DNA of 64,000 nt from Paraphaeosphaeria minitans. Taxonomy: Eukaryota; Ascomycota; Dothideomycetes; Pleosporales; Didymosphaeriaceae. The stretch is taken from assembly GCA_015832175.1 (NCBI GenBank), contig WJXW01000006.1:1116001-1180000 (forward strand), read 5' to 3'. Under the pieces are notes generated by a model. That model searched no databases. It saw nothing but the letters and a program-made list of their open reading frames with translations, and was not told the origin of the DNA. Shown here piece after piece: positions 44,170-56,762 of the stretch (position 1 is its first letter; every line of letters starts with the position of its first letter). Both the position numbers and the translations under genes were made by a program.

Positions 44170-46770
44170 CTAGCCAAGTGTTCGTCCCCCGGAAACGATG
44201 CCTTGGCTAGGAGTGCGGGCCATGGCTGGTCTAATGATGGGGGATGTGAAACCGCTGTGCGTAGAGGGAATACTGGCCACTGATTTGGCATCCCAGCCTT
44301 CGTCGCCAAGCGCACTCAGCCAGTTGTTGCCGAAGTCTTGTCGAAGGGCTTCAATCTTCCTCTTGTACAGGTCGCTGGTGACATCGAACTCTAGAGGGCT
44401 CGTGGTCTGCGTCGCAGTCCCGCTTGGAGCTTTGACTCCGGTGTCAAGCTGCGGAAGTGTTTTCGACGGATCACCCGGACTGATTTCGCTCTCGGGAGCC
44501 TCGAAACGTGATGCAGACTCTGTCGATACAGTCGGCTTGGGCTTTGATAGATTGTCGTCCGTGCTGTAGCTCGGCGGCGGAGTGACCTCAGTTGTCTGCA
44601 AGGCCTCCCCCTGCGTGAGCTCGACAATTCTTCGCTTGGGCACCTTTTTCTTCCTATGGGAGCCTTGTCCGCTCTTTCCACTCTTCGATCGATGAAGGGA
44701 AGTGCGTGGACTTTCGACCGGATCGGTAGCATCGAGCGCCTTCACAACCTTGGGCGGAGTGGGAGGCGGAGGTGTTTCGTCCTCCGGTGGAGGCTTCACT
44801 ACCGGGACACTAAGAAGCTCCGGTACTCTGTCCACAAACTGCTTCCGTTCGCCGCTGCTTGGGAGCGTAGAATCGATTTTGATGTCCTCGCTGTATCCCG
44901 GGGTCTTGCGGAAGAGGTTGAATATGGTGACCCTATAATTGCCATGAGTCTTACAGAAAGGGTTTCTGTTGACGAAGACCTCAGTAATATACGGCACTCC
45001 GGTGAGTCTGGCAACCTCAGTCGGGTCGGTCATATTGTTATCCCGTAGATCGATGCGCTCTAATGACAACAGTCGCTCGATGCCGGCAAGCGATGTCAGC
45101 CGATTAGAACGCAGATTGATTGTCGTAATGGCAGGTAACGGGTTGCGCCCCAAGGAATGCAAGCTGCTTATCATACAGTTGGATAGGTTGAGTGCACGAA
45201 GGCAAGACAAAGTCGCAAGGCTATCCGGTATCTCGGCAAAGAGGTTAGCTGAGATATCAAGCGATTGCAGGGTGTTCGCCAAAGGCGCAAGACTGGTTGC
45301 TGGAATGTTGGTGAGAGCATTATCAGCTAGGCTTAAATGCCGAAGGAATCGCCATTTCGTCGAGGGGAACCAGCCTAGCGAGAGGAGGTTGGAAGAGCTT
45401 CCACGTGGAGTAGTCGAGCGCACACTAGACCCCGAGCTACCGGATGAGCGGCGAATGTTAGGTGCGCTGTTCGTCCCGTAGACGCGAGTAGACGAATGGA
45501 GAGAGCTCGCCGGTCTCGAGGGTGAAACGCTGCGTTGTCGTTGCACAGAGGTTCTAGAGCCATCTCGCATCAAAGTCGAGTTTCGTGGGCTAGTAGCTTG
45601 CTTGCCGGGTGCGGTAGGTGAGGATGGAGGTGACTCGGAATGTGCAAGCTGAGCATGCTTGCTGGCGGGACTGCCGGCTTGCCAGGGAATAGCAGGCGAG
45701 GAAGATGTTTTGGCCGAACGACGGCGTCGTTTGTCCATGTCGTCGAGAACGATGTTGATAAGAAGGTCGGCAGGATCGTCCACACCAGCTCTCTTGACCG
45801 TGAGGCTGCGCAGGTTGTCCGCAAGACGGTCCCAACCATAGAATTGGCGGAAGTCGACATCGTAAATCTCAAGAGCCGTGACATTTTTGAAAGCATGCAA
45901 GGGTACTGCACTGTCGAAGGGGAACTCCTCATATCCAGCAATAAGGCGAGCTTTGTGGTCAGGCGCGAGTCTTAGGCACGGAATCTTTGTGAAGGCAGAG
46001 TATAGATATTTGATATCCTCCTCAAGCTGTGCTTTCTGCTTTTCCTTTTTGGCGTCACTGTTGGATGACAAGCGAAGAGATGACCACAACGAAGACATGC
46101 CAGACATCACGCTACGAATGCTGGAGACGGAGTGGATCGAGTCGCGATCAGAAGGCCGTTGCTTGTTCCTCTGGGCAGTGCTGAGAAACGACACGTAGTT
46201 GGTTGGCGACGCATCAGTATGTATGTTTTCTAAGCGAATATTCATAGGTCCAACGGCTATGTTCAAATCCTCGAACCGGGATAGGAGGTAGAAGAGGTGA
46301 TGCGGGGTAAGGGTGAGCTTCGCTGGCTTAAGCGTGGGCGAGGTGAAGGTCAGCGAGGGGAGAGATAGCGCGGCTGCCCACACGCTGGACGTGGAGGAAG
46401 AAGAACCGGTGCCCGTGGTGCCCGTGGTGCCCGTGGGCGAGGAGACGGAGTTGCTCTGGCCATGACGGGGCGCTTGCCGTTGCAGCTGCAGAGCATTTGC
46501 AAGTGCCTTTTCGTGAGTTCGTACAAAGTACGCTAGATTCTACGCAGCTGTCAGCCAAAATCTTGGATGCCGCACTGCGCGGGACTGCCCAGCAGGGTCG
46601 TTCCACAGAAGTGGCGGGGTCTGAGTTCCCGAGTCCTTGACTCATGTCGAAGCAGCAACCCGATGCACCAGGCGGGCCGTTCCCTGTGTTTCGACCCGTG
46701 GTATGCAGTGCCTCGCGTTCAAAGTAAAAGCTCATACCTTTATGAAGATCTGACCATCTTCTGTGTCCAT
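44170..46770 (-). CDS. Leucine-rich-repeat protein
   Basis: Two exons, 46770-46738 (MDTEDGQIFIK) and 46539-44170, joined in phase 0 across a 198-nt intron (GTATGA..GGCTGACAG..CGTAG), give 800 aa. A conserved N-terminal part (NLAYFVRTHEKALANALQLQ, LFYLLSRFEDLNIAVGPM) precedes a Ser-rich loop, a second ordered stretch (~165-265), a long Ser/Arg-rich disordered region (~285-400), and about five LRRs (~408-545: LRHLSLADNALTNIP, LQSLDISANLFAEIP, ITTINLRSNRLTSL, LERIDLRDNNMTD) capped by NPFCKTHGNYRVTIFNLF. The tail is Pro-rich and basic. LRRs serve protein binding; a scaffolding role is inferred. The intron is long for this window but its branch and acceptor are good. Confidence 0.85.
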
Positions 46771-47340
46771 GGTTCTTCGCCAGCAGACAACGACTGCATG
46801 TAGGGCCCGAGGCTATTTCAAGGGCAGCGGTCGCGAGATGGCCACGTTTGGCGGCTGTGGTGGGGGTCGAGGAAGGGCTCGAGCGTGTTAAGAGGGGCGC
46901 GGCCGCGTTGCGTTTGCTGTTCCGTGGAGGCGCGGTGTGTTTTAGGGTCTGCAACCGTCTGCAAGCCTGGGAACGTCAGTCAAATGCGCGTGCGTGGTTG
47001 GCGAGATTATGTGTGACATAGTAGATGGCTGTTTCGAGGTGTATGCAAGCTGGAGGGGGTGGAAGAAATGCAGTAGGAAAAGCGAGTGACTAGGACGAAG
47101 TCAAACCAGGGACCACGTACCGTCGAGAGCCTCCCGCTGGCCTAGAGTACGGACCCAGGTGACGAGCAACGGACGGCGGAGTGCCCAACTACTGTGCAGC
47201 AGCGGCGCAGGGAGAGAAGCCCACTGGGTGGCAGAGATGGTTGAAAAGAGCAGGCCAAGCGAAGCGCTGCGAGGGTCGACCAAAGAGAAGTGCAGCGATA
47301 GCGAGCCTCCAGGATAATGCAGTGGGCAAGGCCTTGCCGC

Positions 47341-47380
47341 ACACACACACGCACACGCACACGCACACGCACACGCACAA
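47341..47380. repeat. (CACACG)n microsatellite
   Basis: ACACACACACGC followed by repeats of ACACGC. A purine/pyrimidine alternating run that can adopt Z-DNA. Confidence 0.9.
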
Positions 47381-48741
47381 TCTGACGACTGCAGGAGGAT
47401 ATGCCTGGCGGAGGCAGGCGTCGAGGACGACGGCAGCAGAGGTCGAGCAGCACCGGGGAGGGGGGAAAGGAGGGGGGGCGGCGGCGGTTGTATGTCGAGA
47501 AAGTAGATTGGCCCTGTTCCGAGCTGCGGGCCGCTCACGCTCAGACGGTTCGGAGTCGACTCGCGCAGAGAGGAAGGCGCGAACACACGACGTCGAGGCT
47601 AGTAGAGTGAAGGGGGCTCCAGACAAGTGCAAGGGAGTCGCGGCGGACGAGCCAGGAAGATGTACGCTGGTGCTGGTGCCGCTGGTGCTGGTGCTGGTGC
47701 CGCTGTTGCTGCTGCCAGCCTCGTAGCGGCCTGAAGTCGTTCTGAGCAGTCGCTACAACCTTGTGAGTCGGCCCCATCATGCGCCAACCGCAGGCCTCGT
47801 CCGCGCCGCCGCAGTACTGAAGGCGCTAGCAGGCATGGGCTCCCTGTCACAAAGCGAACAAAGATCCATCGCGCCATAATTCCCCTGCTCGACCGCCTGC
47901 TGCCCGCGCGCCTCACCTCCGTCCTCCGTCCCTCCCTCGGTCCCTCTCTCTCTCCGTCCGAATGCAAACGGGAAAAGCTCATCATCACACCGCCCTCGCC
48001 CTCGCCCTCGAAACGAAACGTACCGAAATGAAATCCTCCGGGCGGCGGTGCTCGTGGTGCTCGCCGCTCGACAACCCTGCGCCGGCAGCGATGGGCACGC
48101 ACAGACAGCTACTCCGGCGCGGAGTCGCGCAGCATGAGGTCTCAGTCGCCATGGGCTTCGCGTGTGGTCAAGCTTCCCTGCACTCTCAACGCCTTGGCCG
48201 TGGCGCTAGCTAGTATCAATTTCCAATGTGGGACGGCAGCACACCTACAAGAGCGGTACGTGACGCCATTCTGCGCTGAGGAAGCGTGGAGAACCGTGAC
48301 CGCACCCTACTAAGAGGACCCATCCTCTTCACTGTTGCAGCCCAGCATGCCCGACGACTCGCTGTCGCGCCAAATCACGGTTCCTGTCCTTGGTCGCATC
48401 ACATGGGCTCTCTTCCTGTATCGACTTCCCCGGGCGTGGGCGCTTGCGCTTTCCATGTCGCCGCATTTTCAGTGGATACTGTCTTTGAGGCCATGCACCT
48501 GCGAACACTCCGCACAGGCCGGGCGTCCCACGCATCAGATGACCTCAGGCAATCAGACCAAAGGAGCACCATCACCACACGATGAGGAACATGGAGCCTG
48601 CTGGCTTCTACCAACGCGCTCGTGCGGCTACCGCGCTCATCAGGGTGCACCAAGCTTCGCGCATTGGCGAAGAGACCCTCGAATCCTTTGGCAAGGGTCT
48701 TTTTCGTCCCGATTCGACCGCGCGGCCATGCGAGCCGACCT

Positions 48742-48830
48742 CACCCACAACCACCCACACCACCCACACCACCCACACCCACACCCACATCCACATCCAC
48801 ATGCACACTTACACCCACACCTACACCCTT
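48742..48830. repeat. CCACAC/CCCACA-rich repeat
   Basis: Imperfect hexamers of CCACCCACAC type over ~90 nt, strongly strand-asymmetric (C/A on the plus strand). Confidence 0.85.
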
Positions 48831-48970
48831 GTCCCACAGCCTGCGCGGGCATCAGCGCCTTCATTTTCTGACACCAGGCTGCGTCTCCTTGCGACACGAT
48901 CGCGATGGGTGCAAGCAACATGGCTTGCGTGGTACTGACACAGGCGCGGAACAACGGCACCATGGCACGG

Positions 48971-48997
48971 CCAATCTGCACATGTGTCGATATAAAA
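48971..48997 (+). promoter_or_regulatory. CCAAT and TATAAAA elements
   Basis: CCAAT at 48971-48975 and TATAAAA at 48991-48997, about 97 bp before the ATG at 49094. This is a sensible promoter layout for the fragmentary gene that follows. Confidence 0.4.
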
Positions 48998-49093
48998 TTC
49001 CTCGACCCCACTTGCCCGTTTCGCAGAAGAACCAAGGCGCTCCTGCTGCATAGCCGAACTCCACCAGCCGACTAAGTAGTAAACCCGCACCAG

Positions 49094-50730
49094 ATGCCCC
49101 TCAACACCATGCCAGCATCACGCCTTGTGCGATACCACCAACAATTTCCAACCCGAAAATGCTCGGCGGCTGCACAATGTTACCCTTCTTAGCTGTGGCA
49201 CTTTCGACGACAGTCGTTCTCAAGGACGCCATCGAGGCGGTGTATGCTACCTCTTCCTCTCTCGGGCCTCGATCAGCCCACCACCACGCCCAAGCAGTCC
49301 TTTCGAGAGCACATCTCCACATCTTTCCTGCCGTGCCATGTGAGGTGCTTCGGCTTAACAGCATGTCTCACCGCCAATTGACCTGCAGCAAATTGCCCGC
49401 GCGGGGGGTTCGTTCGGTTTCGACGCTTGTCATGTACGTGATTGTTTGCGAACCGTGCAGTATCTGGTCGAGCTGCGCACGGACCTGAACATCCCTGCTC
49501 TAGGAGATCCCTTCCCTGTTGTGCGTCGGCAGCCGAATACGATCTCACCACCACCACCACCACGATTCTCATTTTCCTCAGATTGCATGTTCCGGTACCG
49601 GCCTATGCATTGATTAGCCATCGTTTTCTGTCACTTTCGTCTGACACATTCCGCGCATCTGCTATGCTTTGAGTCTTCGCAGAGAGGAGACAACTGGCGT
49701 AGTAGATCTCAATTCTTAAGCACATGTGCCGGACAAGGATACCAATGCCACCTTTGGCAATATCCCAACGTCCGTGCAATGGCCGACCGACGGAGTCAAC
49801 ACTGTTCTTGTCTATGAAGGTGGTATTTCGGCAGATACGCGTCTTCAGAAGTTCAGTTCTCACTCGCTCGACCATACTCAGGTAACCCCTGCTATCATCG
49901 CCCCCACTCTGCTGACCGCTTCAGTCTCCCCGTCCGAGTTCTCAACATCGTCTGCTGTTCGGATCTCATCAGCCTCATCTGCATCGTCGCCAACCATCCG
50001 AGTTCCCGCGCGGCTAACTGACTGAACACGGGCCATTCCGCACTGACCTGTCTGTTGGTCAACGCGTTCGAACGCGCCCAACGCCAAGAGACCCCACGAT
50101 ATCATGCGTTGGCATCGTTGGGCGCGTAAGAAACCCCATGCTGACATCATTGCACATATATAGACCCACTCCAACCCTCAGATCTCGCGTGCAACGTCCC
50201 TGGGTACGGCCTCAGTATAAATGCCCCACTTGGCGCAAAACATTCTACCAGTTTCGACCTATCTCCTGACGACGTCCAATACAAGAAACTTGCTTTCGAA
50301 GATGAACACGTAAATCCGGAGCCTCTCGGTGGTATGCGCCGCCGGACAAGAGCCACCAGCTCGACAGTGGTGAGAGGAGCCTCCGGAGCCTCCGGAGCCT
50401 CATCCAGATGTCATGATATCTGACCGCTCAGTGGCAGCGCCGGCCGCACCGGGTAAAGGATGGGCGGCCCAAAGGTCACTTGACAGAGGCCTCTTTTCTC
50501 TCGCGGTGAGAATTTGGCCCAATGATGATCGCAGTCGTTCCTCGCCTTGGAGCCATGAAGGAGCCATGCCATGTTTCACTTACGAGAAACCTCAATGCTT
50601 CTACAAGAAACCTAAGTTTTCAGTCAATTACGTTACCGAAGAACAAGTTGCGTTACAATTTGGAGCAGATCCAAATATAAGGCCCGAAGCCAATCCATCG
50701 CTCAAACGACCTCGAAGCACCAATTTTTAG
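49094..50730 (+). CDS. Unresolved multi-exon or decayed gene
   Basis: Several plus-strand segments read as convincing protein but I cannot join them confidently. From ATG 49094 comes a basic, presequence-like start (MPLNTMPASRLVRYHQQFPT), an in-frame TAG at 49190 that a GTGCGA..TTCTTAG intron could remove, then 49192-49338 and, after a GTGAGG..CTGCAG intron (49339-49387), 49388 onward (SFGFDACHVRDCLRTVQYLV, ELRTDLNIPALGDPFPV). Later pieces are at 49728-49881 (PTDGVNTVLVYEGGISADTR), 49930-50130 (LNIVCCSDLISLICIVAN; LLVNAFERAQRQ, out of frame by an AACTG repeat), 50160-50410 (LSPDDVQYKKLAFEDEHVNP) and 50560-50730. No family recognised. It may be one gene with many introns or a pseudogene. Confidence 0.4.
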
Positions 50731-52265
50731 GAAATTTGTAGCCATTAGGATCGATTCTCGGCCAACATAGCTTGGAGAGTGAGGCTGTAGAAGCTAGACG
50801 CGATACCACACGGAGTGCATGTACGGTAGAATTTAGACGCCTCACTGCAGCTGCACACCCACATTATATGAGATCTGCTATACCGAGATCACTCCACTGG
50901 GGCATACACTTAATCAATCTCATTACGCGACCGAAATTGTGTACCGGCTCTACGACTTCGGTGACCGGCCCCGCTTTCCTCCGGGCCAGGCTTAGCAACA
51001 TCTGGACGGCTTCATTTTTCATCTTTGCAAACGAGTGCAAAAGTCCGTCTTCTTTTCCGGAAAGGTGTTGCAAATTCCGTCAAACTTGGTACCCTGCTCG
51101 TATGCCCTACATCAATGACCCTCACGTCATAATAGAGCCAAGGCAGTGCACGAGGTTGACCTACTGGTTGAACCTTTGAAATACAGCGGGAAGACTCACG
51201 AAATCGAAAAAGACCCAGGTAAACCAGCGCTATGGTGAGGTCCCCAGCTTGCGTAACTGTTACAAGGTGCCATGAGTGTTTTAGTACTCCCTTCACTATA
51301 GTGTGACGTGTAACTACATCCAAGTTGAGGTGATGTGCATAGTATATACGGACGATGTTCTAGAAGCGAACGATCCAACGTGGAGAAAGTAGGTACTGTG
51401 GTGCTGTAGGCGGCTATTCGCAGCACCACAGCTCTGCAGCATACTTTTCACGGCGCTAGACTCCGTTGAGAAAAGCTGCTTACCCTCTTGCACTTGCGCT
51501 TCCTACTCATGCACTGCATGGGTGACGTCCTGGGTGTGTTCATGCGCGCTTTCTGTGAGTGATGTGCAATCATATCATATCAAGCTGGCGTTGACGAAGA
51601 GACAGAGGCTCGGGCAACACCCGAGATTGATCGTGCGTTTGCATCCCGGGGAAGTATTCGTACGCGGTGAAAGTTCGTGTTCGGGATCTTAGTGAAGTAG
51701 TTGGTTAGAGGCAGTCGATCTAGTTCACTAGAATGCATCTTTCGGTTCTGTAGGACGATTCGATAGACGTGGCAGCAGTTCTGATCATGGGAAGCTAGAG
51801 CACGATGATGCAGAGCCATCGATCAAAGCTGTACGGGATGGAGATTGTACTTGCACTCGGTACATGCACACGGCGGGGAAACCATGTCTGTATAGGATAC
51901 CGGATCCCAGTCATGACCATATTTGTGACGCGCTGCGAGAGGTACAACGATGCACGCTGTGCACCCAGCTGGCCACCACAGCAACAGCAACAACGACGAC
52001 GACAACGAACGTCGATGGCTTCACTCGGATTCAGGCCCATTGTGTCATATACAAAGCAGCTTCACATTGCTTGGCCAAAGCCCGACTATGCTACAAGATC
52101 GCCCGCGCTATACAAAACATCCACGCAACCATAGAGACCAAGTTCCCTACGCTGCGCAACGATGCCTCGTCGCACGGCATCGTCATCAAGCAGCATAACG
52201 CACATGTGATACCTCACCTCGAGCGTTCCTAGCAGAAATCCGTACCACGCACGACGCGCTGGCGA
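50731..52265. other. Intergenic, no supported gene
   Basis: Frames up to 135 codons overlap on both strands without domains. 51965-52010 carries a CAACAACGACGACGACAACG-type short repeat. The right end is the 3' region of the GPCR gene. Confidence 0.5.
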
Positions 52266-53795
52266 TCAACCCGCGGCGGCCCTCACGCTCTCAGCGCTGG
52301 ACATGGACTGCAGATGTCGCTGGGATTCCGGCCTCGTACGCACCGCACCCAGCGGTATCGGCGTCTCAAAACCCTGCACTCGGTTCGCAGTCGAGGCGTC
52401 GAGGTTCTGCTTCGCGTAGGCGTGCTGATTTCGGCGTGCGGTCCTGCGGCTGGACAGCGAGTCCAGCGTGTCCGCCAGCGCGCGCTTGCACTCGGGCCAC
52501 GTGGTCGAGATGTAGATCATCGAGTTCCAGAAGCCCTGGAGAGGCAGGACCAGGGCCGAGGCCAGGTTCAAGCCGAAGAGGGAGTGTTCCTTGTCGATGA
52601 ACTGCTGGAGGCGGTTCACGGTCGAGGGTACCCAGACGATGAACAGGGCGGCGAACATGAGGAAGGCGACCTTGAAGTAGCCCCATGCTGCGGCGTTGCC
52701 TTCCATGGCCGTGGTGCGGCGCCGGTTGGGGTTGTGTTCGGTGGGGAAGGACTGCGAGCGCTTTGCGCCCCGGCCTGGTGCCCGGCAGGTGGAAAAGGCC
52801 GTGGCCTTGTATCCTGTGCGAGGCCCATCTTCATGGTGGCAGGTTTTTATATTGTCGAAAGGCAGGGAAGGTGGCGAAATGACCGCTGGTTCGGACAACT
52901 CCTTGGTGCTCGAAAACGAGCCACGCGAGGGCGGGTATGCAGCGAGCGAGTCTTGATCTATAGATGTAGTCTTGTAGGATGTCTCTACCTTCATTTCTGT
53001 TTCAACCTTGATATTTCCCAAGTCCATTGTAGTGAAGGGATTGGTGAGCGTGGTGCCGAACTCTTGATCGGGTATTTTGGAAAAGGAACGGAGCTCAGCA
53101 CGCTTCTTGAAGATTTCACGTCCGGTGGCGATGTAGATGCACATGGTGGCGCCAATGATGACCCTGCTTGCTGTCAAACTACTGGCCGGGTCACAGCATC
53201 AGCTGTGTGCTTACCAGATAGGTGCGTAAAAGAAGGCGATTCGCATCCATTCGACGTCTTTGCCAACCCAACACCAAATGGTTGCAGGACCGATCATCTT
53301 CTTCGTGTTGGGGCCATGGTGGTTCATGATTATGTATGCGATGGCGATGACTCCGGGTCCACCATAGCTGAACAAGAGGTACCACTTCTCGAGACGGAGC
53401 AGCTGTCTCGAATCATACCCACGAAAGAACACTAACATGACATTCAACGCCATGCTGAATACCCAGAGCGTATCGGCCATCATGAACCTGGAAAAAGTTA
53501 GCATGTATCTTGTTGTAGACATGTCAACTGACCATTGAATCAAGATTCCTTGGAACTCACACAGAGTGTAAAAGGGTGCGCTCTGGCTCGGCAGAGCAGA
53601 AGTCGAGATCAGCGTGGCGACGTTGGTTAGCATGTTGCCGAAGGACGCGTAGAAGACTAGGCGGTTGATAGGCTTCCGAAAGTAGTGCCATCGAAGGAAA
53701 GTTGATATGATAAAGAGTGATCCTAGAATACTCAGAACGGACATGGTCCGCTCAGAGACCTGAATGGCCAACGTCTCCTTCGCGGAGAGCACCAT
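52266..53795 (-). CDS. cAMP-receptor-like G-protein-coupled receptor
   Basis: Three exons (53795-53533, 53487-53215, 53163-52266) give 477 aa. Seven hydrophobic segments are visible: TM1 MSVLSILGSLFIISTFLRW, TM2 LVFYASFGNMLTNVATLI, TM3 CEFQGILIQWFMMADTLWVF, TM4 YLLFSYGGPGVIAIAYIIM, TM5 FFYAPIWVIIGATMCIYIA, then TM6 YFKVAFLMFAALFIVWVPS and TM7 ASALVLPLQGFWNSMIYI. The pattern matches fungal cAMP-receptor-like (GPR/CrlA class) receptors at the plasma membrane. The loop between TM5 and TM6 is very long (~170 residues, Ser/Thr/Pro-rich) and the C-tail carries many Ser and Arg, likely phosphorylation and G-protein contact sites. The start at 53795 was preferred over upstream non-conserved frame to 54056. 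The ligand is unknown. Confidence 0.9.
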
Positions 53796-56762
53796 GGCGG
53801 AACAAAGAGTGAGCCAGCCGGTAGCGGTGGGGGATAGCGCTGTGTCGAAAATTGCCAGAGGTTGGAGTAATCTGTGATGCAACGAGCGGCGGCAAGCTGG
53901 CGCCGGGCTCTCTTCAGGTGACCAGACACATGGACCAGCGCGGGAGGGCGGGAGTATGTTTATGGGCTGCGTGCAATGGAAAAGATTGTGACTCTGCGCG
54001 GTAGGGCTGGCGTGAGGTTGCCTGAACTCGGGCCGCCGCATGAACGAGCACAGCACGTCGGGAAAGCTTCTGCCAGTCGCGTCTCCCGAGGAGGTCGTGT
54101 TTGGGAGGCGCTATGGCTCCTTGAGCGAGCTTACCTCACGTGGGTACCGGATGCTAGTGAGAGACTGACAGCTTCGAGAATGGAGAAAGGCGGCTGAGTG
54201 AAAGGGTCGGCGGTAATTCCACACGCGCAGCCGGAATGTGGGTTCACCTGGCACGCTTGTGTGCTGCGAGTGAGTTCGTCCTCGAAGATCGAAGAGCGTT
54301 TGGCTATGCCGTTTGGGGGTAGCGCGTGAAGTACAGCGCAGGGAGTGCGTTTGACGTAACGTGACACAGGCAGCAAGTAGAGCTGGTGGAAAGTGGCGCT
54401 GGTTTTGGTGCTACCCGGGTAACGGCGTGAAAGGTGAACACTGTCGGCCTCTGCGTAGCAACAAGAGCCCGTCCAGCACTTTGCAAGGCTCACCAGTTAC
54501 AGAACAGACAGTGCGGGAGTAGCACTGCCTTTGCGACACTACAGTGTATACATACACACGGGCACACACCCTGTCATGCATACCGGCACGCGCTTAGCTT
54601 GAACCGGCCTCTGTACTCCCTCATCATGACTTGATCTCACACTAGTGAGAATCGTGTATATCTCGGCCTATAGCTGTGCAAAGGCGCCGGGGGCTTAATG
54701 TTGGAGTCAGGCTGAGGGTGCCATTATGTAGGTATAGCTGCAGTTCGGGCGAAGTATAGGGCGGCTGACCAGGATCTCATAGGACAGATTCGGATACGGC
54801 CATCTGTCGTCCATGCCACAAGTGACGCCAACCGCCTGAGGACAAGAAAACCGACGACCAAGACGTTGCTGGCAGCTCAAAGGCTTAGTGGCTCCTAGGG
54901 GGACTGCCATTGGCCCCCCAGTCCGTCAGCACGCCTACCTATTCATATCCACCCGACAGACAGACAAAGATTCCAACTCCACATTTCATTGTTCCCTCCC
55001 GTCACCAGTGAACTAGCGGCTGTGCTTGCAATGCTTGTTCGAATGACAATACGCTCTTGTGCGGCCCGTTCGCGTCCGTCATCGCCGTGCCGCCTCAACG
55101 CTTCGCTCTGAGGTGCTTCCGCACGGGAACGATCTTGGCCAGCCTTACTGGATCGTGATACGAAACCTTCCTGCATGCATGATGGGTCGTGCTCATTCAT
55201 GTACTGGGGCGTTCATCCCGTGGACACGCGGGCTATGCCAGCGCCTTGGACCTGTTCTCTGTCTCGTTCATGCACCGCTTTCGCTTGCCCCAGCTGCCCG
55301 GTGGCTCAATCTTATCTCATGCTCGCAGCATCCAGAGACACAGGTAGGGAGATGCTACAAGAGACGCAGGTTTCGAGAGCGAACATACGATACGCTCAAA
55401 GACAGCCCAAAAATTGACCTTCGGCTACCGTGTTCGTGAACCCATACTGCAGCCAGAATTGCTGTCATTCTTTGACATTGAAGACCCCAAGAGCATCCCG
55501 TTGCGATGCAAAATGCTTGTTGTGCAGTACAAAGAACCGTTAGAGCATGCCATTGGGCAGGAAAAAGATACAGCGTTGGCAGGGGCCTAGTTGTCTGCAC
55601 CCCGCATACGGCTCGGATTCGCCGTTGATCATTTGTTTAGAATATCTAGCTTCCTTTGGGCTGAGTTACTGTTAAAAAGTAAAATAGTAACATCAATAGA
55701 TGTAAGCCTATGGAAGACTTCCTGCGCTGGTACCGAATGACGCAACCGAAAACTTGGATACATACAAGCGACGTGACCAGGATTGACAGACGTGGTTAAC
55801 ATACTGTGTTGGGGTTTGTAAGGATCGCAGCACATCATGAGCCTCCCAATTCGATCTATGACGCCGCCCATACCGGTACCAGCTAACGCCATGGCGAAGT
55901 ATTGTTTTCTATGAGACTGAGCAACCTGAGTCTCAATCGACGTCGGATACCTACCAAACATTGATGATATGCTCTAGCGTCGTAGTACGGTCATTACCAC
56001 GAGAAGGTGCCAGATCGAGCATCGATAGCGATAGGGTAAAACTCTATTGAGTACCTACGTGATGTTCCAACCGGACACCCTCGGCTAGTATACTGTACCT
56101 AGCCTCTTTGGGGAACGCGTGGTGACCACTTGGCCCCCAGGATACCTACATGACACCATTCATGTTTGCGCTCCATCTGCTAGGTAACGCCACAAACAAA
56201 CACCACGAGATGACAATCCGCCTGGCCTGGAAAAGACCGCGATCAACTTGACCCGATTCAGGCATTGGCCACGGACATTCTTTTTCGATAACGAATCCTT
56301 GGACTCGCGCCGTGTAGTCCACATCTTGAGGGGCGTCGTAAGTTCGTTTCATGAAGCGGGGCTGGCCCCTTCGCGAACTCTTACCACGTGCGCGAGACAC
56401 CCAGACAGTGGGATGGTCACAGTCATCTGAATGAGGTAAAACGCTAGGTTCACTTTAGCTGCATCTCGAACGACCTCCACAACAAGAATCATGTTCAAAT
56501 CATGCATCTCATCTCGTATCACACACACACACACACATACACACACACACCCATAGGGGAAGGGGAGGAAGTAAATTCGTTTTTACTGATCTGCTTAGCT
56601 ATGAAATATCCACAGATTCTACCCAGGGGCACCGGGGCGGCAAAACAATGCCTTACAGCCCAGTCCACCTCTTAGTGTTCATATTACTCATTCGCTCAGC
56701 GACACAGAAACCACAGCATCTCCTCAGGAGCACTAAAATGGCAAAAAAGTACCAACCACCTT
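53796..56762. other. Gene-poor stretch
   Basis: About 3 kb with only short unsupported frames on both strands. 56520-56550 is a CA repeat. The left part is GPCR upstream sequence. No RNA gene seen. Confidence 0.5.
56520..56550. repeat. (CA)n microsatellite
   Basis: About 14 CA units with one CATA interruption. Confidence 0.95.

Larger units (their letters stand above)
46771..49090. other. Intergenic rich in simple repeats
   Basis: Contains the likely promoter and leader of the LRR gene plus CA-rich arrays (47341-47380, 48742-48830) and a GCTGGTGCTGGTGCC array (47660-47715). Frames of 100-180 codons on both strands are made by these repeats. No gene is supported. Confidence 0.55.

Noticed and set aside
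47181..47726. 181-codon plus ORF with poly-His/Thr
   Set aside because: Generated by the CACACG microsatellite and GC-rich leader sequence; no domain.
52314..53435. 373-codon plus-strand ORF
   Set aside because: It lies antisense to the GPCR exons, crosses their introns, and has Gly/Arg-rich composition typical of a shadow frame.
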